Source of the DNA: Paractinoplanes ferrugineus
GTDB lineage: Bacteria; Actinomycetota; Actinomycetes; Mycobacteriales; Micromonosporaceae
Direction: 5' to 3'
DNA length: 39,890 nucleotides
Assembly: GCF_016862195.1 (NCBI RefSeq)
Contig: NZ_BOMM01000033.1
Coordinates: 1 to 39,890, forward strand
Shown here: one piece after another, positions 15,886-23,804 of the stretch
Layout of the letters: every line of letters begins with the position of its first letter
Position numbering within the stretch: the stretch's first letter is position 1
Notes under the pieces: model-generated
Database searches by the model: none
What the model was told of the DNA's origin: nothing
Seen by the model: the letters and a program-made list of their open reading frames with translations, nothing else
Made by a program: the position numbers and the translations under genes

Positions 15886-15936
15886 GGTGCCATCCTGCCC
15901 GGTGACGTCCGTTGCTGCCACGAGGACCCCGCCCGT

Positions 15937-15942
15937 TAGGCT
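15937..15942 (+). promoter_or_regulatory. Candidate -10 for pcnA
   Basis: TAGGCT, a TANNNT hexamer, lies 9 bases before the pcnA ATG, and no ribosome-binding site is present. This suggests a leaderless or nearly leaderless transcript. The same hexamer precedes the endonuclease IV gene. Confidence 0.4.
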
Positions 15943-15951
15943 GGTCGTCCC

Positions 15952-17382
15952 ATGTCTGTTCTTAATGCCGCCCAGCAGAAGGCGGTCGCCGAGCTGCTCC
16001 GCGTGTCTCCCCTCGCGGACGAACTGGGGCGTCGGTTCGACGCCGCCGGTCATGAGCTGCACCTGGTCGGGGGCTCGGTGCGGGATGCGCTGCTGGGCCG
16101 GCTCGGCGACGACCTCGATTTCTGCACCGACGCGACGCCCGAGCAGACGCTCGCGATCGTGCAGGGGTGGGCCGACGCGATCTGGGAGACCGGTCGCGAG
16201 TTCGGCACGATCGGTATCCACAAGAACGGTCTCCGGCTGGAGATCACCACGTTCCGGGCGGAAGCGTACGACGGGGTCACCCGTAACCCGATCGTGCAAT
16301 ACGGCAAGAGCCTGCTCGACGACCTCGAGCGGCGGGACTTCACCATCAACGCGATGGCGGTGTCGCTGCCCGGACACGTCTTCACCGACCCGTACGGCGG
16401 TCTGGCCGACCTCGCGGCCAAGCTGATCCGCACCCCGGCGGCGCCGTCGCAGTCCTTCGGTGATGATCCACTTCGGATGTTGCGAGCCGCGCGGTTCGCC
16501 GCGAAGTTGCAGTTCACTGTGGATGAAGCGGTCATTTCGGCCATGACGACCATGTGCGCCGATCTCGACCGAATCACCGCGGAACGGATTCGCGACGAGT
16601 TCACCAAGCTGATGTGCGGTGCCGACCCGATCGCCGGCCTGCGGCTGCTCGTCGACACCGGCCTCGCCGACCGCTTCCTGCCCGAGATCTCCGGGCTCAA
16701 GCTCGAGATCGACGAGCACGCCCAGCACAAGGACGTCTACGAGCACACCCTGATCGTGGTCGCCAACGCGATCCGGCTCGAGGGCGACGAGGGCCCCGAC
16801 TTCGTGCTGCGGATGGCCGCGCTGATGCACGACGTCGGCAAGCCGGCGACCAAGGCCGTCGGGCGCGACGGCCGGGTCAGCTTCCACCACCACGAGATCG
16901 TCGGCGCCCGCCTGACCAAACAACGCATGAAAGCCATGAAATACCCCAAGGACAGTACGGCCGAGGTGGTCGAACTCGTCTCCCTCCACCTGCGCTTCTA
17001 CGGGTACGGGCGGGGCGAGTGGACCGATTCGGCGGTCCGGCGCTACGTCACCGACGCCGGACCACTGCTCTCCCGGCTGCACAAGCTGACCCGCTCCGAC
17101 GTCACCACCCGCAACCGTCGTAAGGCCGCCAACCTGGCCGCCGACTACGACGCGCTGGAGGAGCGGATCGCCCGCCTGGAGGCCGAGGAAGACCTGGCCC
17201 GGGTGCGCCCCGACCTCGATGGCAACGCGATCATGGAGCTGCTCGGCGTGCCACCCGGTCCGATCGTCGGACAGGCCTGGCGCTATCTGAAGGAGTTGCG
17301 GCTCGACCGAGGCCCGCTGACGCGGGACGAGGCCGAGGCCGAGCTCTACAAGTGGGCCCGCGATCAGGGACACGTTTCCTGA
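15952..17382 (+). CDS. pcnA: CCA tRNA nucleotidyltransferase with HD domain
   Basis: 476 residues. The polymerase-beta-type head contains GGSVRD and the metal-binding GDDLDF at the start of the nucleotidyltransferase domain, then FTINAMA and the RNA-binding helix FGDDPLRMLRAARFA. A C-terminal HD domain has LMHDVGK and SFHHHE. This architecture is the actinobacterial PcnA/CCA-adding enzyme that completes tRNA 3' ends. ogt follows 31 bp later. The order murJ ... pcnA agrees with other actinobacterial chromosomes. Confidence 0.96.
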   Translation: MSVLNAAQQKAVAELLRVSPLADELGRRFDAAGHELHLVGGSVRDALLGRLGDDLDFCTDATPEQTLAIVQGWADAIWETGREFGTIGIHKNGLRLEITTFRAEAYDGVTRNPIVQYGKSLLDDLERRDFTINAMAVSLPGHVFTDPYGGLADLAAKLIRTPAAPSQSFGDDPLRMLRAARFAAKLQFTVDEAVISAMTTMCADLDRITAERIRDEFTKLMCGADPIAGLRLLVDTGLADRFLPEISGLKLEIDEHAQHKDVYEHTLIVVANAIRLEGDEGPDFVLRMAALMHDVGKPATKAVGRDGRVSFHHHEIVGARLTKQRMKAMKYPKDSTAEVVELVSLHLRFYGYGRGEWTDSAVRRYVTDAGPLLSRLHKLTRSDVTTRNRRKAANLAADYDALEERIARLEAEEDLARVRPDLDGNAIMELLGVPPGPIVGQAWRYLKELRLDRGPLTRDEAEAELYKWARDQGHVS

Positions 17383-17413
17383 CTCGGCCGCCCCCCGAGG
17401 CAGAATCGGGGCC

Positions 17414-17869
17414 ATGTTCGTCGTCGACTCACCGATCGGCCCGCTCGGTGTCTCCGTTGCCGGAGACACCGTGGTGGGGGTGCGATTCGGGGCGCCGCCC
17501 GGCCCGCTCGGCGCCCACCCGGCCCTCGACCAGCTGGCGGCCTATTTCGCCGGCGACCTCACCGACTTCACCGTGCCGGTCGAGATGCGTGGTGGCTCCG
17601 AGTTCGAGCGCGCCGTGTGGGGTCAGATCGCCAAGATCCCGTACGGCGAGATGGTGACCTACGGCGCGATCGCCACCGCCCTCGGCGACCCGGGCGCGGC
17701 GCGGGCAGTCGGCACCGCGTGCAACCACAACCCGATCCCGGTGCTCGTGCCGTGCCACCGGGTCGTCGGCGCGGGCGGCAAGATGGTCGGCTTCGGCGGT
17801 GGCCTCGATCGCAAGCGCCGGCTGCTGGAGCTGGAGGCCAGGGTCGCGTTGGCTCGGGCCTGGGGTTGA
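17414..17869 (+). CDS. ogt: Methylated-DNA--protein-cysteine methyltransferase
   Basis: 151 residues. The alkyl-acceptor motif PCHRV is present, with the upstream FERAVWGQIAKIPYG, the AVGTACNHNPIPVLV helix-turn-helix region and downstream GFGGGLDRKRRLLELE, all typical of Ogt/MGMT. It repairs O6-alkylguanine in a suicide reaction. The N-terminal ribonuclease-H-like domain is shorter than in E. coli Ogt. The gene probably shares a transcript with pcnA. Confidence 0.96.
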   Translation: MFVVDSPIGPLGVSVAGDTVVGVRFGAPPGPLGAHPALDQLAAYFAGDLTDFTVPVEMRGGSEFERAVWGQIAKIPYGEMVTYGAIATALGDPGAARAVGTACNHNPIPVLVPCHRVVGAGGKMVGFGGGLDRKRRLLELEARVALARAWG

Positions 17870-18286
17870 CCAACGACTATAGTCTTGTGTGCACCCGTTC
17901 CACGACAACTCAAGATTTCCGGCCGGAGGTCGAGGATCGACTGCTCCACCTCGATCCGTCGGTGCATCAGCCAGATGCGAAACACCGAAACCCGTGATCT
18001 GGCCCGGCCGAGCTTTCGCCGACCACAAGGAGTCCTTCGATCTGATCGGCGACCGATGAGCGATCAACTATGGCCAGACGCCCCCGACCTTCGACAGCTG
18101 ACGAGTCTCGTGCCGGGACCGGACGGCCGGGTCCGAGACGCCGCCCTTCTCGGCACCGTCATCTGAAGCTTTCCGCCTGGGAGCGGCTGACGATCACCGC
18201 CGAGATCACCCGTGGCGAGTTGGACGACGTGACGGCGATTGTTGAACCGGCTACGGCCGTACCTTCGTACGCGATGAGCAAACGGA
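17870..18286 (+). pseudogene. Unexplained region: possible decayed small gene or transcript
   Basis: About 420 bases lie between ogt and the ino1 terminator. Near the left end is TATAGT (17878-17883) inside the palindrome GACTATAGTC, a strong-looking -10. An ATG at 18056 opens a 36-codon frame ending at 18166 with high G/C third positions. Directly after, a different frame (about 18168-18280) shows the same codon bias and encodes an Ala-Trp-Glu-Arg-Leu-Thr-containing helical stretch. That pattern suggests one small gene broken by a frameshift around 18155-18170. A non-coding RNA ending at the terminator at 18287 is the other reading. No family was recognised. Confidence 0.35.
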
Positions 18287-18318
18287 AAAGGCCGGGGCGC
18301 CGCAGCGGCCCGGCCTTT
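18287..18318. terminator. Bidirectional terminator, ino1 side
   Basis: AAAGGCCGGG (18287-18296) and CCCGGCCTTT (18309-18318) form a perfect 10-bp stem with a 12-base loop, A-rich on one side and T-ended on the other. It can stop rightward transcripts from the ogt side and leftward ones from ino1, whose stop is 17 bp away. Confidence 0.85.
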
Positions 18319-18334
18319 CTCGATGCTTGCGGTC

Positions 18335-19414
18335 TTAGCGCTCGATGTCGCCGCGGATGAAGGCCTCGACGGACTCCTTCGCGTCGTGGTCATTGTACTG
18401 GACCGGCGGGGACTTCATGAAGTAGGACGACGCCGAGAGGATCGGGCCACCGATGCCGCGGTCCTTGGCGATCTTCGCCGCGCGGACCGCGTCGATGATG
18501 ACGCCGGCCGAGTTCGGCGAGTCCCACACCTCGAGCTTGAGCTCGGCCATCAGCGGGGTGTCGCCGAAGGAACGGCCCTCGAGCCGGATGTACGCCCACT
18601 TGCGGTCGTCGAGCCACGGCACGTGGTCGGACGGGCCGATGTGCACGTCGCTCTTGATCATCTCGTGCGGGATCTGGGACGTCACCGACTGGGTCTTCGA
18701 GATCTTCTTCGAGACCAGACGGTTGCGCTCCAGCATGTTCATGAAGTCCATGTTGCCGCCGAAGTTGAGCTGGTACGTGCGCAGCAGCTCGACACCGCGG
18801 TCCTCGAACAGCTTGGCGAGCGCGCGGTGCACGATCGTCGCACCGACCTGGCTCTTGATGTCGTCGCCGACGATCGGCAGGCCGGCGTCGGTGAACTTCT
18901 GCGCCCACGCCGGGTCGGAGGCGATGAAGACCGGCAGCGCGTTGACGAAAGCGCAGCCGGCGTCGATCGCGGCCTGAGCGTAGAACTTGTCGGCCTGCTC
19001 GGAACCAACCGGCAGGTACGACACGACCACGTCGACCTGGGCGTCACGCAGAGCCTGCGCCACGTCGACGGCTTCGGCCGAGGACTCCTCGACCATCTCG
19101 CGGTAGTACACGCCCAGACCGTCGAAGGTCGGTCCACGCTGGACGGTGATGCCGGTCGGCGGCACATCGGTCAGCTTGATCGTGTTGTTCTCACTGGCGA
19201 CGATCGCCTCGGCCAGATCCATGCCGACCTTCTTGGCGTCCACATCGAACGCCGCGACGAACTGCACGTCGGACACGTGGTAGTCGCCGAAGGTCACGTG
19301 CATGAGACCCGGGACGCGGTCGTTCGGGTCGGCGTTCTTGTAGTACTCCACGCCCTGGATCAGGGACGAGGCGCAGTTACCCACACCGACGATGGCGACG
19401 CGGACGGAACCCAT
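18335..19414 (-). CDS. ino1: myo-Inositol-1-phosphate synthase
   Basis: 359 residues, the normal actinobacterial length. The NAD-binding VGVGNCASSLIQG lies at the N terminus, DIKSQVGATI and LNFGGNMDF in the middle, and LEVWDSPNSAGVIIDAVRAAK near the C terminus, all diagnostic of Ino1. It converts glucose-6-phosphate to inositol-1-phosphate, the precursor of phosphatidylinositol and mycothiol. AGGAGG lies 8 bases before the ATG. It is 21 bp downstream of the PadR regulator gene, so it is likely controlled through the PadR operator. Confidence 0.97.
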   Translation of the reverse strand: MGSVRVAIVGVGNCASSLIQGVEYYKNADPNDRVPGLMHVTFGDYHVSDVQFVAAFDVDAKKVGMDLAEAIVASENNTIKLTDVPPTGITVQRGPTFDGLGVYYREMVEESSAEAVDVAQALRDAQVDVVVSYLPVGSEQADKFYAQAAIDAGCAFVNALPVFIASDPAWAQKFTDAGLPIVGDDIKSQVGATIVHRALAKLFEDRGVELLRTYQLNFGGNMDFMNMLERNRLVSKKISKTQSVTSQIPHEMIKSDVHIGPSDHVPWLDDRKWAYIRLEGRSFGDTPLMAELKLEVWDSPNSAGVIIDAVRAAKIAKDRGIGGPILSASSYFMKSPPVQYNDHDAKESVEAFIRGDIER

Positions 19415-19435
19415 CGCGTTTGCCTCCTTGTTTCA

Positions 19436-20038
19436 TCACGGCCGGTCCTCGTGCGGACGCGGGGTTTGGGGGGTGTTGAGCGTGCCGGGAGTCTCCGGCG
19501 CTCGGCCGGAGCGCTCATTGGTGATGAGCTCCTCCAGCCAACGGACCTCGCGCTCACACGCGTCGAGTCCGTGTCGCTGCAGTTCGAGCGTGTAGGCGTC
19601 GAGCCGCTCGCCGGCTCGGGAGAGCACGTCGCGCAGACCCTCGCGCCGTTCCTCGATGCGCCTGCGGCGGCCCTCGAGGATGCGCAGGCGGGTGGCCTGG
19701 TCGGTGCGGGCGAAGAAGGCGAAGTGCACTCCGAAGCCGGCGTCGTCGTACGTTTCCGGTCCGGCCTGGGCGAGCAGCTCGGCGAAACGCTCCTTGCCCT
19801 CGGCCGTGATCTTGTAGATAACCCGGCCCCGTTTGCTGGTCATCGGGGGGATCATCGACGGGTCCGCCTCGGACTCGGTGATCCAGCCGGCCGCCTGCAG
19901 ACGCTTGAGCGTCGGGTAGAGCGTGCCGTAACTGATCGCCGCCCGGATCGTTCCCAGTTTGGTGGCGAGTTCCTTGCGGAGCTCGTAACCGTGCATCGGG
20001 TTTTCCTGGAGCAGGCCGAGGATCGCCATGTCCAACAT
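19436..20038 (-). CDS. PadR-family transcriptional regulator
   Basis: 200 residues. The N-terminal winged helix begins MLDMAILGLLQENPMHGYELRKEL and includes YGTLYPTLKRLQAAGW, the PadR recognition region; the beta-wing contains RGRVIYKIT. The C-terminal half is a long, Arg/Glu-rich helical (coiled-coil) dimerisation region as in PadR subfamily 1. GAGGAG lies 7 bases before the ATG. It is cotranscribed with ino1 and preceded by a 25-bp dyad that fits a PadR operator, so self-regulation and control of inositol synthesis are likely. The ligand is unknown. Confidence 0.93.
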   Translation of the reverse strand: MLDMAILGLLQENPMHGYELRKELATKLGTIRAAISYGTLYPTLKRLQAAGWITESEADPSMIPPMTSKRGRVIYKITAEGKERFAELLAQAGPETYDDAGFGVHFAFFARTDQATRLRILEGRRRRIEERREGLRDVLSRAGERLDAYTLELQRHGLDACEREVRWLEELITNERSGRAPETPGTLNTPQTPRPHEDRP

Positions 20039-20102
20039 CCGGCCGCTCCTCTCCCACCTCGATTGACCGACACCTCAGGGCCCGGCTCCGAGCGAACCTG
20101 GC

Positions 20103-20127
20103 GCGATGTATCGGCCCGATACATCGC
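20103..20127. promoter_or_regulatory. PadR-type operator, 25-bp perfect dyad
   Basis: Two 12-base arms (20103-20114, 20116-20127) are exact inverted repeats around one central base. They include ATGTATCGG and CCGATACAT, fitting the ATGT-N-ACAT type bound by PadR proteins. It lies 65 bp upstream of the padR ATG and 124 bp upstream of the rightward DUF5318 gene, so it could act on both. Confidence 0.8.
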
Positions 20128-20237
20128 TACCGTAGATCGGCAGTTGGGTGGACGCAAGGAGAACGGGGAGTGTTGCCGGTTACGCAACGACCGCGCCACG
20201 CTGAGTGATGGCTGTCGCCGCTCGGGCGCGGACCGCG

Positions 20238-20243
20238 TACTCT
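20238..20243 (+). promoter_or_regulatory. Candidate -10 for leaderless DUF5318 gene
   Basis: TACTCT ends 7 bases before the ATG at 20251, and no ribosome-binding site is present; this is the usual leaderless layout. Confidence 0.45.
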
Positions 20244-20250
20244 CTTCGCC

Positions 20251-20718
20251 ATGCGCACGCAGCGGCAGGTCGTCGACTACTCGCTACAGAAGCGAGCAGT
20301 GCTGCGTGACGTGCATAACGGGCGGGTCGGGGCGCTGGAAGTCTGCGATGCCTCGCCGTACCTGAAAAACGCTGCTCGTTTCCATGGCGAGCCGACCGAA
20401 GATCGCTGCCCGGTCTGCCGTCGCGAGAACCTCACCCTGGTGCATTACATCTATGGCGATGAGCTCAAGCAGTCCGCCGGACAGGCCCGAAAGCTGGCCG
20501 AGCTTCCCGTGCTGGCGATGACTCTGCGTGAGTTCCAAGTCTTCGTCGTGGAGGTGTGCCGCTCCTGCGCGTGGAATCACTTGATCCAGCAGTACATGCT
20601 GGGCCGGGACGCGCTCAACACCGACGAACTCGACCTGGGCGAGGCTGCCGCTTCGTCCGCCGCGGGCCGCCACCGCGAACCTGGGTCGTCATCGCAACGG
20701 CGGGAGGGCCGCGGATGA
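20251..20718 (+). CDS. DUF5318 family protein
   Basis: 155 residues. Two Cys pairs, CPVC and later CRSC, probably bind zinc, and the core with NLTLVHYIYGDELKQSAGQA is that of the actinobacterial DUF5318 family (Rv0049 in M. tuberculosis, also next to ponA). The C-terminal tail after about 130 is Ser/Arg-rich and variable. It sits 190 bp upstream of the penicillin-binding protein gene, as in mycobacteria. The molecular function is unknown; the conserved linkage hints at a role in envelope synthesis. Confidence 0.9.
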   Translation: MRTQRQVVDYSLQKRAVLRDVHNGRVGALEVCDASPYLKNAARFHGEPTEDRCPVCRRENLTLVHYIYGDELKQSAGQARKLAELPVLAMTLREFQVFVVEVCRSCAWNHLIQQYMLGRDALNTDELDLGEAAASSAAGRHREPGSSSQRREGRG

Positions 20719-20907
20719 CGTGGTTCGATCTCGCTACCGTAGGGACGACCCCGACCGACTCGGGCATCCAGCGCCGCAATCGGTCATTCATCACATTCGA
20801 CAGGGCGGCTGCCGGTTTGCAGCCCAAATCGTCCGCTCGTGGCGGTGTCGGCGGGGGCCCCTCCAGGGCTCTCTCGGCGTGCGCCAACGCGACCGAGGTG
20901 TGACCGC

Positions 20908-23673
20908 ATGAACCCGTACGGCGACCCGCAGTCCCCGCGTGCTCGGGCCAGTGTGCCCGGGGCCGGTGCCTCCGCGCCCGACGACCAATCCGCCGGGCCC
21001 AGCCCCGACGCGTACCGCCGTGGAGCCGGTGGACGTGCCTCCGTCGGCTCCGCATCGGTCGGTTCCGCGTCCGTCGGTTCCGCTTCGGCCGGCCGTGCCT
21101 CCGTCGGTGGTGCGCCGGTCGGCAGCGCTTCCGTCGGCGGTGTCGCCGGTTCCGCCCGGGTCGGCGCGCGCGCGTCGGTCGGTGCCGGCACCGGTTCGGT
21201 CGGTGGTCGGGCCTCGGTGGCCCGCGCCGCGGTCCGGCCCGGCACCGCCACTCCAGGTGGTCCACCGAACGCCCCCGTGCCCGGTGGTAAGGACAAGAAG
21301 TCGAAGGCGGCCAAGCGCCGCCGCCGCACCAACATCCTCACCGCCGCCGCCGCCGTGGTGGTGATCATGCTTGGTGCCGGGGTCGTCGGTGGCACCTACT
21401 TCTTCGACGACGTGGCGCTTCCGCCGCCGGTCACGGAGAACCAGCAGAACGCGATCCTCTACAGCAACGGCGCGTTGATCGAAAAGGTCGGCGACCAGAA
21501 CCGCACCGTGGTCCCGGAAGACAAGATCAGCGACGTCGTCGAAAAAGCGGTGGCGGGCGCCGAGGACAAGAACTTCTACAACCACCACGGCATCGACATG
21601 AAGGGCATCGTCCGCGCCGCGTGGAACAACTTCACCGGTGGCGCCACCCAGGGCGCGTCGACGATCACCCAGCAGTACGCGCGGCACGCGGCTGACCTCA
21701 AGGCCATCAGCATCAACCGCAAGCTGCGCGAGGCTGTGATCGCCCGCAAGCTCGAGTCGCAGTACGACAAAGAGCAGATCATGGGGATGTACCTGAACTA
21801 CGTCGACTTCGGCGAGGGCAGGTACGGCATCGAGGCCGCGGCGCTGGGCTACTTCGGCAAGTCGGTGACCACGCCGCCCGGCCAGAAGAACGCCGTCACG
21901 CCGTACGAGGCGGCGGTGCTCGCGTCGATCATCAAGCAGCCGTACAAGACGGGGTCGCACCCGGGTTACGACCCGAACGACAACATAGTCAACGGCAAGG
22001 TCGGCGGTCCCGCCCTCGAGCGGTGGGAATACACCATGAAGAACATGTTGGACATGAACTGGATCTCCCAGGACGTGTACGACAAGCGGGCCTACCCGAA
22101 GGTCAAGCCGCGCGGCGCCAAGGGTGCCTCCTCCGGTGCGGCCGACAAGCCGGTCGGCATGGTCACCCGGCACGTCATGGCCGAGCTGAACTCGATGGGG
22201 ATCTCCGACCAGGAGTTCGAGCAGGGTGGTCTGACGATCACCACCACGATCGACCCCAAGGTGCAGAAGGCAGCCGAGGAGGCGGGCTCGCAGAAGAGCG
22301 ATGACTCGCCGATGAACGGGCTGAACCCGAAGTACCAGGCAGCGGTCATCGGTATCGACCCGACGAACGGGCGGGTGCTCGGCTACTACGGCGGTGACAC
22401 GCCGAGCGGTCTGGACTACGGCGGCTACATGTCGGCGAACGGCAAGGAGATCGTCGGCGGACAGTCGCCCGGCTCGACGATGAAGATCTACACGCTCGCG
22501 GCCGGTCTCAAAGAGGGCGTCTCGTTCGACAGTCTCTGGAACGGTGATCTGAAGCGCCGCAACGGCACCAAGATCAGCAACGCGGGTGCCGACCCGGGCA
22601 AGGTCTGTGGCGGAAAGATCAAGTACTGCGATCTCGAGACCGCGACGATCAAGTCGTACAACTTCCCGTTCTACTGGATCACCGACACGATCGGTCCCGA
22701 GAAGGTCATCGAGGCCGCCAAGGCCGCCGGTGTGAAGCACATGATCACCGATGAGAAGGCCGGCTTCAAGAACGGCGAGATCATCGACCTGACCAAGACC
22801 GACAAGAGCACCTGGCGCAATTCCTTTGACAACGAGGTCGGCTTCGGCCAGTACCGCATTCCCCCGCTGGAGCACGCCGAGGGCGTCGCGACGATCGTCG
22901 GCCAGGGCGTCCACCACAACGCTCACTTCATCAAGACGGTGAAGCGGACCGACCCGGAAAGCGGCAAGGTCACGGTCGTCGGCCAGGAGAACATCAAGGG
23001 CAACCGGGTGTTCGAGGCCGACCAGATGTCGAACCTCTCGGCGGTCATGAAGAAGATCGTCGAGGTCGACAACCGCGACCTCAAGGGTGGCCGCGAGGGC
23101 ATCGCCAAGTCCGGCACCTGGGAATACCAGGAAGGCAGCGGTGACTGCTGGTTCGTCGGTGGCACACCGCAGATCGCCGCGACGGTCTGGGTCGGCGGTA
23201 AGGGCAACAAGGTCCAGCTCAAAGAGCGGGACGGCAAGAAGGACATGTTCGGTGCCGGCACCCCGTCGAAGATCTGGAAGATGTTCCTCGACACCGCCTC
23301 CAGTGCCCTGGACCTGAAGAACGAAGACTTCCCGGCCCGGATCAAGACCGGTGACCCGTCCAAGTTCGGCAACGGTGAGAAGCCGCCGGAGGCGCCGGTC
23401 AACAACGACTGTGCCCTCGCGGTGATCGGCCTCGGTTGTGGAAACAACGGCGGTCAGAACAACGGTGGCCAGAACGACGGCGGTCAGAACAACGGTGGCC
23501 AGAACAACGGCGGGCCGAACAACGGCGGCAACAACGGCGGCCAGAACAACGGCGGCCAGAACAACGGCGGGCCGAACAACGGCGGCAACGGTGGCGGCCC
23601 GGGCAACGGCGGCAACGGTGGCGGCAACGGCAATACGGGCGACGGAAACGCGGCCCAAACCAACGGCGATTAG
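20908..23673 (+). CDS. ponA: Class A penicillin-binding protein (bifunctional transglycosylase/transpeptidase)
   Basis: 921 residues. A cytosolic N-terminal tail of about 135 residues is made of short Ala-Ser-Val-Gly repeats. A membrane helix spans about 142-165. The GT51 transglycosylase domain carries AEDKNFYNHHG (catalytic Glu219) and GASTITQQY. The transpeptidase has STMK (Ser523, Lys526), SYN (583-585) and KSG (734-736), all intact. The last 80 residues are an Asn-Gly-Gly-Gln repeat tail outside the membrane. It polymerises and cross-links peptidoglycan. The ATG at 20908 is preceded by GAGGTG. The stop is followed by a strong terminator. Confidence 0.96.
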   Translation: MNPYGDPQSPRARASVPGAGASAPDDQSAGPSPDAYRRGAGGRASVGSASVGSASVGSASAGRASVGGAPVGSASVGGVAGSARVGARASVGAGTGSVGGRASVARAAVRPGTATPGGPPNAPVPGGKDKKSKAAKRRRRTNILTAAAAVVVIMLGAGVVGGTYFFDDVALPPPVTENQQNAILYSNGALIEKVGDQNRTVVPEDKISDVVEKAVAGAEDKNFYNHHGIDMKGIVRAAWNNFTGGATQGASTITQQYARHAADLKAISINRKLREAVIARKLESQYDKEQIMGMYLNYVDFGEGRYGIEAAALGYFGKSVTTPPGQKNAVTPYEAAVLASIIKQPYKTGSHPGYDPNDNIVNGKVGGPALERWEYTMKNMLDMNWISQDVYDKRAYPKVKPRGAKGASSGAADKPVGMVTRHVMAELNSMGISDQEFEQGGLTITTTIDPKVQKAAEEAGSQKSDDSPMNGLNPKYQAAVIGIDPTNGRVLGYYGGDTPSGLDYGGYMSANGKEIVGGQSPGSTMKIYTLAAGLKEGVSFDSLWNGDLKRRNGTKISNAGADPGKVCGGKIKYCDLETATIKSYNFPFYWITDTIGPEKVIEAAKAAGVKHMITDEKAGFKNGEIIDLTKTDKSTWRNSFDNEVGFGQYRIPPLEHAEGVATIVGQGVHHNAHFIKTVKRTDPESGKVTVVGQENIKGNRVFEADQMSNLSAVMKKIVEVDNRDLKGGREGIAKSGTWEYQEGSGDCWFVGGTPQIAATVWVGGKGNKVQLKERDGKKDMFGAGTPSKIWKMFLDTASSALDLKNEDFPARIKTGDPSKFGNGEKPPEAPVNNDCALAVIGLGCGNNGGQNNGGQNDGGQNNGGQNNGGPNNGGNNGGQNNGGQNNGGPNNGGNGGGPGNGGNGGGNGNTGDGNAAQTNGD
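23444..23650 (+). repeat. Asn/Gly-rich triplet-based repeat in the ponA tail
   Basis: Short degenerate units of AACAACGGCGGTCAG/CCG type repeat about a dozen times within the ponA frame, encoding NNGGQ/NNGGP runs. The tail is hydrophilic and probably extends through the cell wall. Confidence 0.85.
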
Positions 23674-23696
23674 CCACTGCCTCCGGCTTCACCTCG

Positions 23697-23735
23697 AACC
23701 GGCGCGCGTCCTCTCGGAGGGTGCGCGCCGGTTTT
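23697..23735 (+). terminator. Intrinsic terminator after ponA
   Basis: AACCGGCGCGC (23697-23707) pairs perfectly with GCGCGCCGGTT (23723-23733), and the 3' arm ends in GGTTTT. It lies 24 bp after the ponA stop, so the next gene has its own promoter. Confidence 0.9.
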
Positions 23736-23804
23736 CGGTATCCGGGCGAACCACAGGTGATCGGACGCACGCTCCTTGAGGTTCTTAAGGCATGATGCGT
23801 TGTC

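Noticed and set aside
20791..23658. Very long open frame antisense to ponA
   Set aside because: It mirrors the codon bias of ponA, has no domain, and yields Val/Asp/Arg-rich sequence typical of antisense frames in high-GC genomes.
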